Source of the DNA: Brenneria goodwinii
GTDB taxonomy: Bacteria > Pseudomonadota > Gammaproteobacteria > Enterobacterales > Enterobacteriaceae
DNA: 64,000 nt
Direction of reading: 5' to 3'
NCBI RefSeq assembly: GCF_002291445.1
Contig: NZ_CP014137.1
Coordinates: 1,612,001 to 1,676,000 of the forward strand
Below the pieces are notes generated by a model. It made no database searches and was not told where the DNA came from. It saw nothing but the letters and a program-made list of their open reading frames with translations. Positions within the stretch are counted from its first letter, which is position 1, and each line of letters begins with the position of its first letter. Of the stretch, positions 55,080 to 63,361 are shown piece after piece. The translations under genes and the position numbers were made by a program.

Positions 55080-56267
55080 TTATATCAATGGCTTAAAAAC
55101 CAAGCCTCCAAAAATTCGACTAGCAAACATGTCCATTGTCATATTGGGTCTTACATAACTTTGAATTTGTCCCCAAGAAAATAAATCAAGAGACACGTAA
55201 CCATTGTTTACCTTCGCCTCCCCATCCCATACAACCCAATGAGTTGGGTAAATAATAGGGTTGGGCGAACCATTAACTAACAAATTATCACAAATTAAAG
55301 TAATAACTTTACATCCTTTTTTAATATAGCTGTTTAATAATGCTATTTCCTGAGTCTGTATTCTATTTATACTTACGTTGTCAAAGATTTTTTCATAGCC
55401 TATTTTTTCAAACCACTCAGACAATGCATTCGACATAGTTACTCCGGCTACTGGGGAACTAACAGAATCATAACTGAGAATCGTATTTTCCGAATCCCTA
55501 AGGCTTGCCAGTGTTATCCAGTCCACTCCTAAAATCATAGGGTATGGTATCTGGGACGTGGTATCGTAGAATGGGCCTGATGGATGACGACACTCATCAC
55601 CCGGAGCTATTTCTAATCTTCCTATTTTTGCCTTTCCGTATAGCCACAGATCGCGCGCTGTTTGTGCGTAAACGTCAGGGCGATCCATCTGGAGACAATA
55701 AAATAAAGCGGCGGGCCCACATAAACTTCCCCATCCTTGAGTAGGGTAGTTCATCTTATTAAATCGGGCTTGTATCTGATCTTCGATTAGATTTTTCTCG
55801 AAAGGATCTAGATAACTGCCGACTGGATACTCTTTGGCAATGAATGCTCTCTCAGGTAGGGATAATTTTAAACGTTTTGTATTATCCCCCTCACTGACTG
55901 GCCGAAGTTGTCCGGCTGTTTCAAAATAGCAGGGGTTTTCACGCTTAATTTCTGAATATGCTTTATTCATACTCAGTTCCTTCAATGTATACATTTTCCT
56001 GAAAGATGTTGGAGATACACATATCGTTTTCAACATGGTTTTCCGATAAAGTACGACTTCCATGATATATATAGTGGATAGTGCGTCTTTGGTTTCCTGC
56101 GTTGCATGCTTCTGCGTTTCATAGTTTCTCGTCAATGGTTGTAGCTTTACATCAAGAAAAATATATTTATTCCTCTCGGAATCCATCCGGTAAATGCACA
56201 AATCATACAAAATTGAATCAGGAGAAACATTAGAATTTATTCTGGTGCTTACATTGTAAATTGGCAT
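55080..56267 (-). CDS. Putative cysteine-protease-like type VI secretion effector
   Basis: 395 residues, no signal peptide, AT-rich. The C-terminal half has a papain/C39-like arrangement: Cys183 in GWGSLCGPAALFYCL, His343 in PTHWVVWDGE and Asp361 in VSLDLFSWG. A conserved-looking middle block is LEIAPGDECRHPSGPFYD, then VDWITLASLRDSENT. The N-terminal about 100 residues look separate. Follows a PAAR-like small gene and precedes a lipoprotein, the order expected for a T6SS cargo effector with immunity. Activity (peptidoglycan or protein cleavage) is inferred; I do not recognise a named family. MNKAY at residue 100 is an alternative internal start. Confidence 0.65.
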   Translation of the reverse strand: MPIYNVSTRINSNVSPDSILYDLCIYRMDSERNKYIFLDVKLQPLTRNYETQKHATQETKDALSTIYIMEVVLYRKTMLKTICVSPTSFRKMYTLKELSMNKAYSEIKRENPCYFETAGQLRPVSEGDNTKRLKLSLPERAFIAKEYPVGSYLDPFEKNLIEDQIQARFNKMNYPTQGWGSLCGPAALFYCLQMDRPDVYAQTARDLWLYGKAKIGRLEIAPGDECRHPSGPFYDTTSQIPYPMILGVDWITLASLRDSENTILSYDSVSSPVAGVTMSNALSEWFEKIGYEKIFDNVSINRIQTQEIALLNSYIKKGCKVITLICDNLLVNGSPNPIIYPTHWVVWDGEAKVNNGYVSLDLFSWGQIQSYVRPNMTMDMFASRIFGGLVFKPLI

Positions 56268-56270
56268 AAA

Positions 56271-56453
56271 TCAATCCATTAAAATATGCAGATTAATATT
56301 GTCAGTTGTTTCAGAAAAGTGCCATCTGGTGTACCCCTGCTCGTGAGTAATATCCGCTTCGACGCTACCGTCAGGGAAGATAATGGTATAAGTCGCTAAT
56401 ACCACAATCCCATAACTAGTTTTGTCTCCCAGACACACAAAAGCTCTCGCCAT
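56271..56453 (-). CDS. Short PAAR-like N-terminal remnant
   Basis: 60 residues beginning MARAFVCLGDKTSYG, the opening of PAAR-repeat spike proteins (M-A-R-x-F-x-C-x-G-D-x-T-x-x-G). The expected continuation with the remaining PAAR repeat is missing and replaced by IFPDGSVEADITHEQG. GAGGGA precedes the ATG, so it may still be translated. 3 nt separate its stop from the effector ATG. It could be a truncated spike gene or a divergent adaptor. Confidence 0.55.
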   Translation of the reverse strand: MARAFVCLGDKTSYGIVVLATYTIIFPDGSVEADITHEQGYTRWHFSETTDNINLHILMD

Positions 56454-56652
56454 AACTGATCCCTCATTAATGAAATAGTTATGTAACCTGGAGCATCATA
56501 CATTAATCACGACTTAACCAAAAGCGCCTGCCGATAACCCCATATTTTCCCTTTTCCGTCTATATCGAAAGCCGATCATAGCCGATTGAACAGGCGACAA
56601 ATTCAACGCACGATCTGCGCCTGTTAAAGGAAGTTATGCGACCAATTATCCC

Positions 56653-58410
56653 TCAGTCCCCCGAATGATGTTCATCACCACAGCCGCAGCCCCAGTTTTT
56701 CAGTTTGGAGGTTTTGCCGATGCCCGGATTCAGGCTGTTGGTGGGATCGTTTTGCTGATAAAACGCCTTCAACTGGGGTTTGGCCTGATACAAATGGCCG
56801 ACGTTATGTTCGGCCGGGTACTCCGCGCCGCGCTGGTCGAGCAGGTCCAGCATCTTCTCTTTCACTTTATGCACATCCACGCCTTTCTTCACAATGTAAT
56901 CCTGATGGAAGACGTAGCACATGAAGTGGCCGTAATACAGCCGGTGTACCAGCATATCGTCGAATTCCGCCGGCAGGTGTTCGAACCACTCATGGTCGTT
57001 GCGCCGCAGGGCGATATCCAGCGGCAGAATATTCTCTACCTCGTTGCTATGTACCGCGTGGTAGCGGATCGCCGCGCCCGCCGCGGCAAAACGGTGCAGA
57101 AAGGCTTTGGCGCCTTCTTCCGGCGTACAGATAAAGAATTCACCGTCGACGTCGCGGAAATAGTGTTCCAGCCAGCGGCGCGCTTCCTCAATACCGTCAC
57201 CGGCCATTTTCAGCATCAGGTGGTGCTCAAAACGGTTACGATAGATTTTCATTCGCTCCGGCAGATGGGAAGGCAGCAGACGGCTGAGGAATTGCATGGT
57301 GCGATCCACCAGATGCGACGGCAGGAAGGGCACTTTGCCGAAAATAGCGTCCATCCGTCCTTTCAGATTGAAGAACATCGGCATTTTGTCGGTGCCCAGT
57401 TTGTCGATCATGAGAAAAGTGTCTTTGCCGTATATTTCGGCGATATTGAACATATCACGATGCATATATTCTCCCGCCACCGGCAGATTTTTGAAGTTGG
57501 CGAGAATATCGCGGCGCAGTTCGGTCAGCACCTGTGGCTGATTGGTGCCGATATAGAAAACCTGCTGGGACTTTTCCGCCGGAAAGGTATCCAGACGGAC
57601 GGCAAAAACCGACAGCTTGCCCGCACAGCCCGCGGCCTCAAACAAACGGCGTTCGTCGGCATTAAAACGAGAGGGCGTGTCCGCATCCACATCGCGGATA
57701 CGCTCGATATATTCATGGTCGGACGCCTGACGATCGTCATGGATAACGTCTTCTGCCCCGTACTGTTGCCGCTCAAGGCGGGTCAGGATCTCTTCCGGCG
57801 AGTTACCCAGATTGATCCCCAGATGATTAATCAACTCTACCTGACCCTGTTCGTTAACTCGGCCATAGAGCGCCATTTCGGTATAGGCCGGCCCGCGATG
57901 AACCAGCGATCCGCCGGAGTTATTGCAGATGCCGCCAATTACCGACGCGCCGATACAGGAAGAACCGATCACCGAATGCGGTTCGCGCCCCAGTGGTTTT
58001 AGTACCCGTTCAAGATGCCACAGGGTGCTGCCCGGCAGCGCGACAACTTGTCGACCCTCATCCAACAACTGGACTTTATCCAGCCGCAGGGTATTGATGA
58101 TCACAATTTCACGATCGTAACCATCGCCGCTCGGCGTGGAGCCTTCGGTCAAACCGGTGTTGGCCGCCTGCATCAGCACGATACGTCCGGCCTCGATGCT
58201 GGCCTTGAACACTTTCCACTGTTCAATCAGCGAGGCGGGGGATACCACCGCCAATGCATCGCCCTGGCCGGAACGGAAACCTTTGCGATAACGCTCGGTT
58301 TTATTCTTTTCGGTAAGGATATGAGATTTACCGACGATACCGGTTAGGGTGTGGATGAGCGTTTGGGAATCAATGGGAGAGGAACTTACGGAGTTTGCAT
58401 AGTCCTGCAT
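56653..58410 (-). CDS. dld: Quinone-dependent D-lactate dehydrogenase
   Basis: Membrane-associated flavoenzyme that oxidises D-lactate to pyruvate and feeds electrons to the quinone pool. 585 residues (E. coli 571). FAD_binding_4 domain with IGSSCIGASVIGGICNNSGGSLVHRGPAYTEM and GLTEGSTPSG, then the membrane-binding Lact-deh domain (EHHLMLKMAGDGIEEARRWL), and a Cys-rich tail KLKNWGCGCGDEHHSGD. ATG with AGGAC upstream. Divergent from nifE with a shared 300-bp region. Not a normal nif gene; could supply pyruvate or use a respiratory sink that protects nitrogenase from O2, but this is speculative. Confidence 0.95.
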   Translation of the reverse strand: MQDYANSVSSSPIDSQTLIHTLTGIVGKSHILTEKNKTERYRKGFRSGQGDALAVVSPASLIEQWKVFKASIEAGRIVLMQAANTGLTEGSTPSGDGYDREIVIINTLRLDKVQLLDEGRQVVALPGSTLWHLERVLKPLGREPHSVIGSSCIGASVIGGICNNSGGSLVHRGPAYTEMALYGRVNEQGQVELINHLGINLGNSPEEILTRLERQQYGAEDVIHDDRQASDHEYIERIRDVDADTPSRFNADERRLFEAAGCAGKLSVFAVRLDTFPAEKSQQVFYIGTNQPQVLTELRRDILANFKNLPVAGEYMHRDMFNIAEIYGKDTFLMIDKLGTDKMPMFFNLKGRMDAIFGKVPFLPSHLVDRTMQFLSRLLPSHLPERMKIYRNRFEHHLMLKMAGDGIEEARRWLEHYFRDVDGEFFICTPEEGAKAFLHRFAAAGAAIRYHAVHSNEVENILPLDIALRRNDHEWFEHLPAEFDDMLVHRLYYGHFMCYVFHQDYIVKKGVDVHKVKEKMLDLLDQRGAEYPAEHNVGHLYQAKPQLKAFYQQNDPTNSLNPGIGKTSKLKNWGCGCGDEHHSGD

Positions 58411-58607
58411 GACAGTCTGTCCTGTTAATTAATCTAATGAATACGATAAAAAGCATAGTATTTACTTTGAATCTTGCTCATAGATATTCCGTTTACCGCA
58501 CAATGTCAGCATCTTATGCTGTCGGCGCCGGCAGCCGTTTTTCATCCCGCCATTTTCTTCCCCGGCTATTTTCCCATCGCGCCGCGGCTGACAATCATTG
58601 TTGGTTT

Positions 58608-58623
58608 TGTCGTACAACCGACA
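58608..58623. promoter_or_regulatory. NifA upstream activator sequence of nifE
   Basis: TGTCGTACAACCGACA fits TGT-N10-ACA exactly and lies about 75 bp upstream of the expected start. Confidence 0.8.
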
Positions 58624-58639
58624 ATTATAATTCATTTTA

Positions 58640-58652
58640 AATCAATCAATTA
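58640..58652. promoter_or_regulatory. IHF site of the nifE promoter
   Basis: AATCAATCAATTA is a full match to WATCAANNNNTTR, between the NifA site and the sigma-54 element. Confidence 0.65.
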
Positions 58653-58657
58653 ATACC

Positions 58658-58673
58658 TGGCTCGCCAATTGCA
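58658..58673 (+). promoter_or_regulatory. sigma-54 promoter of nifENX
   Basis: TGGCTCGCCAATTGCA: consensus spacing and a perfect TTGCA -12 box, about 40 nt before the nifE ATG. Confidence 0.88.
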
Positions 58674-58714
58674 ACCTCTCTCATGGAGTCACATTAACCG
58701 TGCCGAGGTGAGTC

Positions 58715-60091
58715 ATGAGAAGTAGTGAGATAGTGGCGTTAATGGATCAGCCCGCCTGCGATCATAATGGCGGCCATAAATCCGGCTGCAGCGCCCCCCA
58801 ACCCGGTACGGCGGCGGGCGGCTGCGCGTTTGACGGCGCGCAGATCACCCTGTTGCCGATTACGGATGTCGCTCATCTGGTGCACGGGCCGATCGGTTGC
58901 GCGGGCAGTTCCTGGGATAACCGCGGCAGTCACAGTTCAGGACCGCAAATTAATCGGCTGGGTTTTACCACCGATATGAGCGAACAGGATGTGATTATGG
59001 GGCGCGGCGAACGGCGTCTGTTTCATGCGGTGCGTCATATCGTTGAACGATACCATCCGGCGGCGGTGTTTATTTACAACACCTGCGTGCCCGCAATGGA
59101 AGGGGATGATATCGAAGCGGTGTGCCGGGCCGCGGCAGAGGTCAATCATGTTCCGGTGATTGCCATCGATGCCGCCGGATTCTATGGCAGCAAGAATCTG
59201 GGCAACCGCATTGCGGGGGATATTGTGGCGAAAAAGGTGATCGGTCAGCGCGAACCCGCGCCCTGGCCGGAAGATTTCGCCATCCCCGAATCACAGGGGC
59301 ATAGCATCGGCCTGATAGGCGAGTACAACATCGCCGGTGAGTTCTGGCATGTGCTGCCGTTGTTGGATCGGTTGGGGATCCGCGTATTGGGCAGCCTCTC
59401 CGGCGACGCCCGCTTTGCCGAGATTCAGACCCTGCACCGTACCGAAGTCAATATGCTGGTGTGTTCGCGCGCGCTGATTAACGTAGCCCGTCATCTTGAA
59501 ATGCACTATGGCACCCCCTGGTTCGAAGGCAGCTTCTACGGCGTGCGGGAGATGTCTTCCTCGCTGCGTACCCTGGCGGGCCTGTTGGACGATGAGCATT
59601 TACAGGCAAGAACCGAGAGGCTGATCGCTCAGGAAGAGCAGGCGGCCAATCTGGCGTTGGCGCCTTATCGCCAGCGGCTGAAAGGTAAACGCGCCTTGCT
59701 GTATACCGGCGGCGTAAAGTCCTGGTCGGTGGTGTCGGCCCTGCAGGATCTGGGACTGGAAGTGGTGGCGACCGGCACCAAAAAATCCACCGAAGAGGAT
59801 AAAGCCCGCATCCGCGAACTGATGGGCGACCGCGCCGTCATGCTTGAGGACGGCAACGCCCGTCTGCTGCTGGATACCGCCTATCGCTATAACGCCGACA
59901 TCATGATCGCCGGCGGGCGCAATATGTATACCGCTTATAAAGCCCGTCTGCCATTTCTGGATATCAATCAGGAACGGGAACACGCCTTCGCCGGTTATCA
60001 GGGTATTGTCGCGCTGGCCCGTCAGCTTTGCTCTACGTTGGAAAGTCCAATCTGGCCGCAGGTAAATCGCCGGGCTCCCTGGCATATCTGA
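58715..60091 (+). CDS. nifE: FeMo-cofactor scaffold subunit NifE
   Basis: With NifN forms the scaffold on which the NifB-cofactor is matured before transfer to NifDK. 458 residues, paralogous to NifD: VHGPIGCAGSSWDNRG, YNTCVPAMEGDDIEAV and GEYNIAGEFWHV are the NifE versions of the P-cluster and cofactor regions. Residues 13-37 contain three extra cysteines. ATG 58715 is preceded by GAGG. 15 nt before nifN. Confidence 0.97.
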   Translation: MRSSEIVALMDQPACDHNGGHKSGCSAPQPGTAAGGCAFDGAQITLLPITDVAHLVHGPIGCAGSSWDNRGSHSSGPQINRLGFTTDMSEQDVIMGRGERRLFHAVRHIVERYHPAAVFIYNTCVPAMEGDDIEAVCRAAAEVNHVPVIAIDAAGFYGSKNLGNRIAGDIVAKKVIGQREPAPWPEDFAIPESQGHSIGLIGEYNIAGEFWHVLPLLDRLGIRVLGSLSGDARFAEIQTLHRTEVNMLVCSRALINVARHLEMHYGTPWFEGSFYGVREMSSSLRTLAGLLDDEHLQARTERLIAQEEQAANLALAPYRQRLKGKRALLYTGGVKSWSVVSALQDLGLEVVATGTKKSTEEDKARIRELMGDRAVMLEDGNARLLLDTAYRYNADIMIAGGRNMYTAYKARLPFLDINQEREHAFAGYQGIVALARQLCSTLESPIWPQVNRRAPWHI

Positions 60092-60106
60092 AGAAGGAGA
60101 GAGGCA

Positions 60107-61498
60107 ATGGCTCAGGTTTTGAAATCGGTAAAACCGCTGGCGACCAGTCCGATTAAAAGCGGCCAGCCGCTGGGGGCGATCCTGGCCAGCATGGGACTGG
60201 AAGGATGTATCCCGCTGGTTCATGGGGCGCAGGGGTGCAGCGCCTTCGCCAAGGTGTTTTTCATTCAGCACTTTCACGATCCCATCCCCCTGCAAACCAC
60301 CGCGATGGATCCGGTCACCACCATCATGGGGTCGAACAATAACGTACTGGCGGCGCTGTCATTGCTGTGCGAACGTCATAATCCCAAAGTGATTGTGGTA
60401 CTGAGCACCGGTTTGTCGGAGGCCCAGGGCGCCGATCTGGCGTTCGCGTTGCGGCAGTTCAGAGAATCCTATCCTAAATATCAGTCGGTCACGGTGATAA
60501 CGGCCAGTTCGCCTGATTTCTACGGATCGATGGAAAATGGCTACGCCGCCGTATTGGAAAGCGTGATTGAACAGTGCGTACCGCTGCCGCCGCCAACCAG
60601 CGTAATCCGGAAAAAACGGGTGAATCTGCTGCTGGGGCATATGCTCACGCCCGGCGATCATGAATTGATTCGCAGCTATGTGGAAGCATTCGGCCTGCAG
60701 CCGATCATCCTGCCCGATCTCGCGGAGTCGCTGGACGGTCATCTGGCGGAAGGCGATTTTTCGGCCTTGACCCAGGGGGGAACGTCAATACGTTTGCTTG
60801 AACAGATGGGGCAGAGCGCCTCGACCATCGCCATCGGCGTCTCGTTGCAGCGGGCGGCCAGGCTATTGGAAAGCCGCAGCCACGCGCCGTCATTCTGGCT
60901 GCCGCATCTGATGACGTTGGATCAATGCGATGCCTTTATCCATCATCTGCACAAGCTGTCCGGCCGTGAGGTTCCGGCCTGGATTGCGCGCCAGCGCGGC
61001 CAATTGCAGGACGCAATGATTGATACCCATGTCTGGCTACAGGATAAGCGTCTGGCGATTGCGGCGGAGGGCGATCTGCTGGCCGCCTGGCTGGACTTTG
61101 CCATCAGTCAGGGGATCCGGCCTGAATGCGTGGTCGCCCCGGCTAACCAACCGGGACTCTCTTCATTGCCGGTGGCCGAAGTGCAAATCGGCGATTTGGA
61201 GGATGTCGATGATGCGTTACAACGTCAGCAGATAGATATCCTGTGCGCCAACTCTCACGCGGCGTCGCTGGCGCAGAAATACCCTCTAACGTTGGTGCGT
61301 ATTGGTTTTCCGCTATTTGATCGCATCGGCGAGTTTCGCCGTCTACGGCAGGGCTATGCCGGTATCCGCGATACCCTATTTGAACTGGCGAACGCCATGC
61401 GCCAGGCGCATCACGAACTCCCTGTTTACCGCTCGCCCTTGAAGCAGAGCTTCCCGTCAGCCGCTGCGCAGGAACCTGTCATGGAGACCAAGCCATGA
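60107..61498 (+). CDS. nifN: FeMo-cofactor scaffold subunit NifN
   Basis: Partner of NifE, paralogous to NifK. 463 residues. Conserved GQPLGAILASMGLEGCIPLVHGAQGCSAF, DPVTTIMGSNNNV and VLSTGLSEAQGADL. ATG with GGAGAGAGG upstream. Its TGA stop overlaps the nifX ATG (ATGA), so translation is coupled. Confidence 0.97.
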   Translation: MAQVLKSVKPLATSPIKSGQPLGAILASMGLEGCIPLVHGAQGCSAFAKVFFIQHFHDPIPLQTTAMDPVTTIMGSNNNVLAALSLLCERHNPKVIVVLSTGLSEAQGADLAFALRQFRESYPKYQSVTVITASSPDFYGSMENGYAAVLESVIEQCVPLPPPTSVIRKKRVNLLLGHMLTPGDHELIRSYVEAFGLQPIILPDLAESLDGHLAEGDFSALTQGGTSIRLLEQMGQSASTIAIGVSLQRAARLLESRSHAPSFWLPHLMTLDQCDAFIHHLHKLSGREVPAWIARQRGQLQDAMIDTHVWLQDKRLAIAAEGDLLAAWLDFAISQGIRPECVVAPANQPGLSSLPVAEVQIGDLEDVDDALQRQQIDILCANSHAASLAQKYPLTLVRIGFPLFDRIGEFRRLRQGYAGIRDTLFELANAMRQAHHELPVYRSPLKQSFPSAAAQEPVMETKP

Positions 61499-61953
61499 GA
61501 CATTTAACCCGTCAGTTGGCGATCCCCTCCGCCGATAGCTGGATTATTCGTATTGCGTTTGCCAGCGTCGATTTACGCGTTGTCGATCAGCATTTTGGCT
61601 CATCGCCGCGCCTGGCGATATATGGCGTACGCCGTAATGAAGTTCAGCTGCTGGAAGTGGCCGATTTCACGGTCTATCACGGCCACAGCGAAGACAAACT
61701 GAGCAGCCGCATCAGCGCGGTGGAGGGCTGCTTCACCCTGTACTGCACGGCCGTCGGCGATATGGCATTCAGACAATTGCTGGGGATCGGGGTTAGGGCG
61801 GTAAGCGTGGCCCGCAATACGCCGATAGCCATGCTGCTGGCGGATGCCCAGGCGCTGTGCGACGAAGGGCGGGTCAAAAAATCTCTGCGCAAAAAAGACG
61901 CCAACCGTTTCCAGGCGATGATGCAGGAAAGTCGTTGGTTTGAAGAGGAATAA
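61495..61953 (+). CDS. nifX: Cofactor-carrier protein NifX
   Basis: Binds NifB-cofactor and intermediates and carries them to NifEN. 152 residues with the NifX/NifB/VnfX fold (IRIAFASVDLRVVDQHFGSSPRLAIYGV; AEGCFTLYCTAVG-like region) and a basic C-terminus (RVKKSLRKKDANRF). Overlaps nifN by 4 nt. The NifA site of the next operon begins 5 nt past its stop. Confidence 0.95.
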   Translation: MRHLTRQLAIPSADSWIIRIAFASVDLRVVDQHFGSSPRLAIYGVRRNEVQLLEVADFTVYHGHSEDKLSSRISAVEGCFTLYCTAVGDMAFRQLLGIGVRAVSVARNTPIAMLLADAQALCDEGRVKKSLRKKDANRFQAMMQESRWFEEE

Positions 61954-61957
61954 GGCT

Positions 61958-61973
61958 TGTCGGCTGTGCGACA
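61958..61973. promoter_or_regulatory. NifA upstream activator sequence of the iscA-like/nifUS operon
   Basis: TGTCGGCTGTGCGACA fits TGT-N10-ACA; about 115 bp upstream of the expected start. No consensus IHF site was found between it and the promoter. Confidence 0.78.
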
Positions 61974-62055
61974 AAACCGACAATTACCGCTGTTTATGCA
62001 ACAGCGCAACAAGGCTAAATGAGAATATCTTACTGATAATAAATCACTTTCTGAC

Positions 62056-62071
62056 TGGCATTACAATTGCT
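62056..62071 (+). promoter_or_regulatory. sigma-54 promoter of the iscA-like/nifUS operon
   Basis: TGGCATTACAATTGCT: exact GG-N10-GC spacing and TTGCT -12 box, about 32 nt before the ATG at 62103. Confidence 0.88.
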
Positions 62072-62102
62072 CAATGATAAGCGTCAGGTACGGGAGCCAA
62101 TC

Positions 62103-62408
62103 ATGATTCACATCGATGCAATGACCTTACAACAGCTCAGGCAACGTCAGGCGCAACGAAGCCAGGCCACCGCCGGTCTGGCGCTGGTCGTCAGAGGAGA
62201 CGCCTGCCGGGGCTGGTCGTTACAAATGATATGGCGCGATCGGGCGTTACCCGGCGACCAGTGCCGTGAAATCGAGGGGTTGCGGCTATTCGCCTCCGAG
62301 CTGCACTGGCAGCAGTTGGCGCAGGCGCGCATCAGCTCGGATACGCGAGGTATCTGGGTTGAATTTCAGCCGCTGGGGTGTCGGTGTGAAAGCGGGTCGT
62401 GCGCCTAG
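62103..62408 (+). CDS. Divergent HesB/IscA-like A-type Fe-S carrier in the nif cluster
   Basis: 101 residues with the spacing of A-type carriers: a first cysteine in GLALVVRGDACRGWSLQM (in place of the usual S-G-C-S-G), then a strand pattern, and a terminal cysteine cluster LGCRCESGSCA in place of C-G-C-G. Azotobacter has an iscA-like gene just before nifU, which supports the call, but similarity is low. ATG 62103 after GGGAG; the upstream in-frame TTG lies inside the -12 box and cannot be the start. First gene of the operon leading to nifU and nifS. Confidence 0.7.
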   Translation: MIHIDAMTLQQLRQRQAQRSQATAGLALVVRGDACRGWSLQMIWRDRALPGDQCREIEGLRLFASELHWQQLAQARISSDTRGIWVEFQPLGCRCESGSCA

Positions 62409-62474
62409 CCGCATCTATACCCAGCATCGCAAAACCTATTGGGTATAAGCCGTAAACAAACGGGAGAAGAGAGC

Positions 62475-63350
62475 ATGTGGAATTATTCCGAGAAGGTAAA
62501 AGAACATTTCTTTCATCCGCGCAACGCCCGAGTGGTCGATCAGGCGAATGCGGTCGGCGATGTCGGTTCTCTCAGCTGTGGCGACGCTCTGCGGTTGATG
62601 CTACGGATTGACCCCGTTAGTGAAGTGATTCAGGAAGCGGGATTTCAAACGTTTGGCTGCGGCAGTGCGATTGCCTCTTCATCGGCATTGACAGAATTGA
62701 TCATCGGCAAAACGCTGGACGAAGCCTCACACGTCACCAACCGGGAAATTGTGGACTATCTGGATGGTTTGCCGCCGGAAAAGATGCACTGCTCGGTGAT
62801 GGGACAGGAAGCGCTGCGGGCGGCGATCGCCAACTATCGCGGGGAGACGCTGGCAGACGATCATGAAGAGGGCGCGTTGATTTGCAAATGTTTTGCCGTT
62901 GATGAGGGACAGATCAAACGCGCGGTGCTGACCAATGGGCTGACGACGCTCGAAGAGGTGATCCATTACACCAAAGCCGGCGGCGGATGTACGTCATGCC
63001 ATGAAAAAATTGAACAGACGCTGGGCGCTATTCTGGCCGCCGCGGCTAAAGATGCGCCGCTTGCAATGGACGTAAAAGCGCAGAAAAACGAACGCTGGTT
63101 GACCATTGAAGAGGTGATTAACAGTTTACGGCCGCATATCCAAATGGACGGCGGCGATATCAGGCTGGTCGGCGTGACGGACAACGAGGTGCGCATAACC
63201 CTGTCCGGCAGTTGCAACGGTTGCATGATGACGGATATGACGTTGGGCTGGCTGCAACAAAAACTGCTGGAGCGTCTGGGTTATTTCATCCGCGTGGTTG
63301 TGGACGCGCCTGCCGCCAACGAGATCATTCTCCAGACTTCCGATTTCTAA
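62475..63350 (+). CDS. nifU: Fe-S cluster scaffold NifU
   Basis: Scaffold that builds 2Fe-2S and 4Fe-4S clusters for nitrogenase with sulphur from NifS. 291 residues in three domains: IscU-like (Cys35, Cys62, Cys106), central 2Fe-2S ferredoxin/BFD-like (CKCFAVDEG, GGCTSCHEK) and C-terminal Nfu (SCNGCMMTDMTL). ATG 62475 has GGAGAAGAG upstream and begins MWNYSEKV as in other NifU; the frame is open 12 codons earlier. 11 nt before nifS. Confidence 0.97.
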   Translation: MWNYSEKVKEHFFHPRNARVVDQANAVGDVGSLSCGDALRLMLRIDPVSEVIQEAGFQTFGCGSAIASSSALTELIIGKTLDEASHVTNREIVDYLDGLPPEKMHCSVMGQEALRAAIANYRGETLADDHEEGALICKCFAVDEGQIKRAVLTNGLTTLEEVIHYTKAGGGCTSCHEKIEQTLGAILAAAAKDAPLAMDVKAQKNERWLTIEEVINSLRPHIQMDGGDIRLVGVTDNEVRITLSGSCNGCMMTDMTLGWLQQKLLERLGYFIRVVVDAPAANEIILQTSDF

Positions 63351-63361
63351 GGAACGCGCAT

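Noticed and set aside
56665..58002. 445-codon plus-strand frame opposite dld
   Set aside because: dld is a full-length, well-conserved enzyme; the opposite frame has no recognisable domain and is a codon-bias shadow.
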